Of a stretch of 8,940 bases of DNA, positions 4,672 through 8,940 are shown in pieces. The DNA is from Deltaproteobacteria bacterium (GTDB taxonomy: Bacteria > Myxococcota_A > UBA9160 > UBA4427). The position numbers and the translations under genes were made by a program. Location of the stretch: assembly GCA_016713665.1 (NCBI GenBank), contig JADJOR010000023.1, forward strand, positions 1 through 8,940, written 5' to 3'. Position 1 is the stretch's first letter. Every line of letters starts with the position of its first letter. The notes below the pieces were generated by a model. The model searched no databases and was not told where the DNA came from. It worked only from the letters and a program-made list of their open reading frames with translations.

Positions 4672-5190
4672 CTAACTTGCCCGGAAACCTTCGTTGCGGA
4701 CCCGCTCCTCGCGCGCCCCCGCCAGGGCAGCCTTCTCGTGGTCGATGCTGAGCCCCGACGAATCGTCTCGCCCGCGCATACCCTTTGCAGTATCCGTGCG
4801 GTGTCTCCGCCGGCGAGCGGCTGGTGTCTTCGCCGCGTGCTCCATCTCGAGACGGAGTCTCGGGCGTCCGATCGGCCAGACGATCGGAACGGCCTCGGCC
4901 TGGGGCGGTGCTGGCGGGCGATCCGCAGAACCCGGAAGTGGTCTGGTTTCGAGGATCCGCGCGGCGAGCTGCACGCCTGGGACGCCGCGAGTCTCTGGCA
5001 GGATTTCGAGGCGGATGGACGTCGAGTGAGCAGCGGTCGGGGCGTGCACGACCTGCGCAGGGTCGGCGGCGTCACGCCGCGGCGGGGACCCCATCGGACG
5101 GCGCCTCGAGTCCGAGCGCGAATTCCGCTTCGAACAGTCGATCCTCGTCCCTCCCGCCCGCACCGCCCCGCTACCATGACGTGCAACCAA
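4672..5190 (-). CDS. Unidentified open reading frame, strand uncertain
   Basis: This minus-strand frame has no stop for 172 codons. Near its end it gives a protein-like tail (LSIDHEKAALAGAREERVRN) with strongly GC-rich third positions, which supports minus-strand coding at 4672-4770. Farther upstream the evidence conflicts. Another minus frame reads DEDRLFEAEFALGLEAPSDG (about 5085-5145). On the plus strand GDPQNPEVVWF and then DPRGELHAWDAASLWQDFEA (about 4918-5020) also have protein-like content and GC-rich third positions. A gene broken by indels is likely, but I cannot assign a family or be sure of one strand. The minus orientation would make it convergent with the gene at 4116 and divergent from the cyclase gene at 5208. 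Confidence 0.25.
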   Translation of the reverse strand: MVARHGSGAVRAGGTRIDCSKRNSRSDSRRRPMGSPPRRDAADPAQVVHAPTAAHSTSIRLEILPETRGVPGVQLAARILETRPLPGSADRPPAPPQAEAVPIVWPIGRPRLRLEMEHAAKTPAARRRRHRTDTAKGMRGRDDSSGLSIDHEKAALAGAREERVRNEGFRAS

Positions 5191-5207
5191 CGAAGGGAAC
5201 CTCCTCC

Positions 5208-6156
5208 ATGGCCGAAGTCCTCACCGCCGCCCAGCTCACGACCGCCCGAAGTCGATCGCATCTACGACCGCGTCCGCAACTGGGGCCGCTGGGGCCGCCG
5301 ACGAGCGTGGCACGTTGAATCTCCTGACCGACGCCGTGCGCGCGAGCCGGCGCGTTGGTTCGCGACGGCGCGAGCATCAGCATGGCCCACGATCTCCGGT
5401 CTTTCCCTCGGCGGGAGACGCCCTTCCCGGCGCAGCACCACATGCTGCACTCGGGCGATTGCCTCGACGCCTCCGGTGTCCCCGGCTACGAGGCGACCGC
5501 CGACTACATCGGGACCCAGGTCCACGGCCTGGCCTGACCCACGTCGACGCTCTCCCACATGTTCGTCCGCGGCAAGACCTTGCAACGGCTTCCTGCCCGA
5601 AAGGACGTGAAGTCGAACGGCGCGCTGCGCAACACGATCATGTCGATGGCGAACGGCGTGATCGGCCGCGGCGTTGCTCGACGTGCCGGGGGCGCTGGGC
5701 GTCGAGTGGTTGCCGCCGACGCGGTCGGTTCGCCTGGCCGATCTGCGCGCGGCGGAGAAACGACAGAAGGTCGAGGTCCGCGAGGGCGACATTCTCATGA
5801 TCTCGACGGGTCGGGATCTTGCGCCGCGCCTCCCAGAAGGGCGTCTCAATCCGTTCACCGGAGGGCCTCTCGGGGCTGCACGCCGAATGCCTCCTACTAT
5901 CTCCACGAGCGCGGCGTCGCCGTGCTCGGCAGCGACGGCATCTGACCACATGCCCTTCATCTCGATTCCGGACTGGCCTTCCCGATCCATCAGATCGGGA
6001 TCGTCGGCATCGGTCTGCATCTGATCGACAACATGAATCTCTCGCCGATCTCGCAGGCCTGCGCGGAGCGGAGTCGCTGGGAGTTCCTCTTCACGATGAA
6101 TCCGCTGCGGATTCCGAAGGGAACGGGCTGTCCGCGAATCCGGTCGCGGTGTTTGA
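5208..6156 (+). pseudogene. Cyclase-family (kynurenine-formamidase-like) metal-dependent hydrolase, broken by multiple frameshifts
   Basis: Fragments in all three plus frames join in order into a cyclase-family protein (PF04199). They are MAEVLTAAQLTT, VDRIYDRVRNWGRWG, DERGTLNLLTDAVRA, LVRDGASISMAHDL, HHMLHSGDCLDASGVPGYEA with TADYIGTQVHG, LTHVDALSHMFVRGKT, GALRNTIMSMANGVIGRGV, LLDVPGALGVEWLPP, VREGDILMISTGRD, GLSGLHAECL, YLHERGVAVLGSDG, ISDHMPFISIPDWP, FPIHQIGIVGIGLHLIDNMN and NPLRIPKGTGCP. The His-Val-Asp-x-x-x-His motif (one base restored) is the family's metal-binding core. Enzymes of this family hydrolyse amide or ester bonds of small cyclic or aromatic substrates; this substrate is unknown. 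The ATG at 5208 follows AAGGGA at good spacing. The end is set where NPVAVF is followed by TGA with one T missing. At least eight indels are needed, roughly one per 100 bases. Confidence 0.88.
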
Positions 6157-6186
6157 AGGCTGCCGCTTTCGAACGGACACCGTCGG

Positions 6187-6655
6187 TCAGTTTCGTTCGA
6201 TGCGACACTGAAAACAGTTGAACTTCGAGCGGACGTGAACGTAGGCGACCTTCGGATCAGCGAGGATCGCGCGGCTCGCGCTCGCGACCCGCGCCCCGAC
6301 ACGACCGAGCCGGTCCAGCGGATCCAGCCGTCGGCGTCGTAGCCCTGGACGATGGCCGGCTCCATGAAGGCGAACCGTGCCGGCGGCTCGGCGCGATCGT
6401 AGGCGGGGCAGGTCTGGTGGATGCAGGAAGATCGGGCCGACCTCGCGTAGGGCTGCGCCGTGGGCAAGGGTCGGTGGTGAAGAGGATTTGCTTCTGTGGC
6501 GCCATCGGAGATCAGGCCGAGACAGACGATTAGGGATCTCGCGTCGCCTTCTTCGGCGATCCGCCGGAGGGCGGCTGTCCGTGGGCATCGTCGGTCCCCG
6601 GGCCTGAATGTGCTCGACCTCCTGCGTGGCGAGATGCCCCGGAACCCTGATCCTC
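6187..6655 (-). pseudogene. DUF1203 family protein, broken by frameshifts
   Basis: The pieces on the minus strand match the DUF1203 layout (PF06718). They run from TQEVEHIQARGP and DAHGQPP at the N-terminus through EGDARSLIV, REVGPIFLHP, CPAYDRAEPPARFAFMEPAI with VQGYDADGWIRWTG, to the C-terminal RAILADPKVAYVHVRSKFNC with FQCRIERN and a TGA at 6187. The 'GPIF(L/V)H', 'L.GYDA.G' and 'ADP.VAY.H.R' motifs are the family's recognisable features. The function of DUF1203 is unknown. The frame changes at least three times, around 6290-6310, 6400-6430 and 6500-6560. The start is not resolved and lies near 6655; no clear ATG or Shine-Dalgarno was found. The 3' end faces the cyclase gene 30 bases away (convergent). 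Confidence 0.7.
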
Positions 6656-6900
6656 CGAGACGACCCCTCTCAAGGCGCGTCTCGCGCGCCGACGCTCGCG
6701 GCCCGTCCTGCGGCGTATTCCGCGCCCCCGCTTCGCGACCTTGCTGCCCGTAGCTGCGCGTTGCATGGGCGAGGGAAGTCGTTACCCAGGGGCGACGCGG
6801 CGGACCGGTCGTGATCGGACGTCGCAACTCGGCGCCGAAGCGTGCCACGCCGCACCCGGGCGAGCGCGAGCGCGGGCAGATCAGCGCGTGACCGCGCGGC
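6656..6900. other. Stretch without a recognisable gene between two minus-strand genes
   Basis: Open frames exist on both strands, but none gives family-like sequence. It could hold the promoter and leader of the DUF1203 gene or a short broken gene. I see no clear terminator hairpin or RNA gene. Confidence 0.3.
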
Positions 6901-7707
6901 TCAGACCGCCTTGCGAAAGACCCGTCAGACTCGATGCGACCCTCGGCGTCGGAAGCGGAAGAGCTCCGTGTGCGCGGTGGTGCGCGGGGGCTGCCGGTCC
7001 GCTCTTCGCAGTGGACTGTATGCGCAAGGGCTTCGAGGCCGCAGACGCGATGACGCGATGCGCGCCCATCAGGAGCGGCGATCGCGGGCATGGGCGGGTC
7101 GAAGACGTCGCGCCTGGGCCGAGGGCGGTGGATCTGCGGCTGACGGGATCTTCGACGAGGGCGTCCCCGCGGGAAGTGGCGGCGCCAGCGCGGGAAATCG
7201 CCGGTGTTCCAGAAATAGAGATGGTCTTCGACGGCCTGCCTCAGCTGGGCTTCGCTTCGCGGGAGTGGTGGGCGAGAAGAGGGGGGGGAGCGTGGGTTGA
7301 GAAGGCCTGCCAGAGCGTCTCACTGACGGGATCGGCGAAGGTCCGGTTGGTGGCGAGGAGGCCCGCGTCGTTCACGGTGAGGCCGGTGTAGCTGAGGGCG
7401 CTGTGCGCGCCGTCCTGGCGCGTCGGGGCTCTGCCGGGGCGTCGAGATGGGTCACGGCGCGCAGGTCGGCGACGATCTCGTGGCTCGCCGACCGTGGGAG
7501 GCGATAGACGCCGCCATGCCGAGGCGCAGCGCCGAGGTGTGTACGTTGTTCCACTCGGCTTCAGCTGCCCATCGGCGGAAGCCGGTGCCGACGGGATCTT
7601 GATGCGATAGTCGAGGGGGAAGCAGGCGCGCCACTCGGCGTGGGTCGCCGTCTTCCAGAGTCGACCTGGCGTCGCACGACTCCGCGCATCTGCTCGGGGG
7701 CCGCCAT
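6901..7707 (-). pseudogene. Protein with two tandem NTF2/SnoaL-like domains, broken by frameshifts
   Basis: Minus-strand fragments give two similar halves. The first begins MAAPEQMRGVVRRQVDS, then WKTATHAEWRACFP, IPVGTGFRR, WNNVHTSALRLGMA, SHEIVADLRAVTHLDAP and LTVNDAGLLATNRTFADPVS. The second begins AQLRQAVEDHLYFWNTGDFP with RWRRHF, then ALVEDPVS, VFDPPMPAIA, LEALAHTVHCEERTG, DAEGRIES and VFRKAV with a TGA at 6901. Both show the NTF2-like order: helix with 'W.....W...F', then 'I.DPVG', then late strands ending in 'D..G......F'. SnoaL/ketosteroid-isomerase-like domains act on small hydrophobic ligands or are non-catalytic. Corrected length is about 268 residues, about 134 per domain, a normal domain size. 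At least six indels are needed. The ATG at 7707 lacks a clear ribosome-binding site. The gene is divergent from the DUF1214 gene. Confidence 0.65.
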
Positions 7708-7816
7708 TGAAGGGCCCCCGCGCGACGATACCGAGGTCGCCGATCTCGCGCGCCCGGCCGATCGCGGCGCTGTCGGTACCGTTCGGCCTTCGGGTCGATC
7801 CAGCGCCCGTGTGAAT

Positions 7817-7822
7817 AAGGAG
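7817..7822 (+). promoter_or_regulatory. Ribosome-binding site AAGGAG for the DUF1214 gene
   Basis: AAGGAG ends four bases before the ATG at 7827, a little closer than usual. It supports that start codon. The 119 bp between the two divergent starts (7708-7826) should hold the promoters of both genes; no clear -10/-35 pair was found by eye. Confidence 0.55.
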
Positions 7823-7826
7823 CCCC

Positions 7827-8940
7827 ATGTCCGAGTCCCGGAAAGGCCCTCCACGAGCTGATCGATCTGTTCCCGGAGGTCGACCGCCGCTACCTCTCCC
7901 CGAGGGAACCCGCAGTCCGACGCCGACGTCGCCGAGGGCGCGTTCGGTCAGCGCACATGCTCCGGCGGACTCACGAGCCATTTTCGAGGACGATCCGATC
8001 ATCCGACGTTCCGCAAGATCGTGCGTCGGCGACCCGCAAGTTCACCGGCGACAACCCCGACGCGATCTACTTCGAGGCCCCGTCCGCCACGGTTCCGTCT
8101 ACCGCGTCCGCGGCAACATGGCCGGCGCCGTCTGCGTCTCGATCACCGTCGAGTATTCCCCGCGACGGCACCTCGGCCTCGCACGAACGGCGTCCTCAAC
8201 GACACGATTGTTCGACGTCGCCCCGGACGGCTTCGAGCTGACCCCTCGGCGGCCCGGCGAAGCCCCGCGGCTCGGCTCGCGCTCCTGAGAACGCGAACCG
8301 CATCACGACGCGACATTATTTCGAGGAAGAGAAGACGGCGGCGGCGGATGATCTGCGCGCGGTGCCCCTCTCGATCGAGGTCGTGAGCGGCGACCAGAAG
8401 CCGGTCCAGACGCCGAACGATGCATCGATCGCCGCCGGCATCCGGCGCGTCGCGGGCTTCGTGCGCGCGGACCTCGGCATGCCGCCGATGGCGAATCGCG
8501 AGCAGCCGGCCTTTCGTGTTTGAGGGTGCCGAACGTGTTTCCGGCGCCGGTCAAAGCCGGGCTCGATGGGGCCTCGCGGCCTTCGACGCCAGTTTACCTG
8601 ATGGCGTCTCCTGCCGTGATCGGCTCTTCCCCGATCAGGCCCTCGTGATCGAGGGACGCTGGCCGAAATGTCGCAGTGGCTGCGTCCGCCTCTCGACCCG
8701 CCACCAGATGACCTACGACTACGTGAATCGCCAGATCGGTCTCAACCGCAAGCAGACGAAGCTCGAGCCCGACGGCTCCTTCCGCATGATCCTGGCCCAC
8801 CGCGACCCCGGCGTCCTGAATTGCCTGGATACAGGGGCGGCCCTTCTTCGAATCGTCTTTTGGCGCTTCTTCCTGCCGGAGGAAGTGAGATCGAGACGCC
8901 GAAGGCGACGGTCGTACTGTTCTCGGAGATCGCGCGGCGA
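7827..8940 (+). pseudogene. DUF1214 domain protein, broken by frameshifts and cut by the window edge
   Basis: Fragments from three plus frames join in order. They are MSESRK, ALHELIDLFPEVDRRYLSPE, RKFTGDNPDAIYFEAP, HGSVYRVRGNMAGAVCVSIT, TNGVLNDT, FDVAPDG, a clean 78-codon stretch at 8287-8520 (ENANRITTRHYFEEEKTAAA through DDLRAVPLSIEVVSGD to MPPMANREQPAF), MTYDYVNRQIGLNRKQTKLE, PDGSFRMILAHRDPGV, and the C-terminal signature NWLDTEGRP-like/IVFWRFFLPEE with IETPKATVV. The 'DPG..NWLDT.G...G..F.R' region is diagnostic of DUF1214 (PF06742), a domain of unknown function often found near lipid, steroid or aromatic catabolic genes. The start is supported by AAGGAG. The 3' end lies beyond 8940. At least eight indels are needed, the first an extra G about 19 bases after the start. 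Confidence 0.85.

Noticed and set aside
5208..6156. Programmed frameshifting in the cyclase gene.
   Set aside because: At least eight shifts in both directions would be needed, without slippery sites or stimulators; indels in the sequence are far more likely.
5262..7091. Uninterrupted minus-strand frame of 609 codons.
   Set aside because: It runs antisense through the cyclase gene and in mixed frames through DUF1203 and the NTF2-like gene. Only short patches are protein-like; the remainder is Arg/Ser/Pro-rich, typical of a GC-rich non-coding frame.
1..8940. tRNA, rRNA or riboswitch genes.
   Set aside because: No cloverleaf-like arms with a conserved T-loop (GTTCGA) in context, no rRNA blocks and no recognisable aptamer cores were seen by eye on either strand.

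Overview
The window is GC-rich bacterial DNA with two different halves. I cannot assign a taxon. The base composition and gene content (cyclase-family hydrolase, DUF1214, DUF1203 and NTF2-like proteins, many small lipoproteins, a cassette array with long attC sites) suit a high-GC proteobacterium or myxococcus-like lineage, but that is inference.

Left half (1-3290): part of an integron gene-cassette array, read left to right. The end of a cassette encoding a possible lipoprotein (2-421) is followed by its attC site (438-1878). A complete IS3-family insertion sequence (462-1718) has split that attC, with clear terminal inverted repeats and a 3-bp GGA target duplication. Without the IS, the attC is about 181 bp. 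The next cassette (1873-2671) carries a DUF433 antitoxin gene and a DUF5615 PIN-like toxin gene, and ends in a second, intact attC of 177 bp (2501-2677). Both attC sites have matching GCATAAC/GTTATGC outer boxes and L''/L' arms with two unpaired bases, and their central regions resemble each other, as expected in a sedentary chromosomal integron. The integrase gene would lie to the left, outside the window. After the second attC comes a BrnT/BrnA toxin-antitoxin pair on the opposite strand. Beyond it lies a pair of 17-bp direct repeats that look like an insertion-sequence end. No further attC was found, so the array seems to end or be cut off here.

Right half (3291-8940): ordinary chromosomal-type genes. 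A small lipoprotein gene (3664-4098) is followed by a second short secreted or lipoprotein gene with a good ribosome-binding site (4116 on). Next is an unresolved stretch (4440-5207), then four genes recognisable only by joining fragments from several frames: a cyclase-family (kynurenine-formamidase-like) hydrolase (+), a DUF1203 protein (-), a protein with two NTF2/SnoaL-like domains (-), and a DUF1214 protein (+, cut by the window edge).

A dominant feature is the number of single-base indels. The DUF5615 toxin has one, BrnT exactly two, and each gene from 5.2 kb onward has several, mostly in short homopolymers. The IS transposase genes, the DUF433 gene, brnA and the 3664-4098 gene are intact. 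The broken genes keep family-like sequence right up to and beyond each break, so uncorrected sequencing or assembly indels explain the pattern better than long-term pseudogene decay, though decay cannot be excluded from one sequence.
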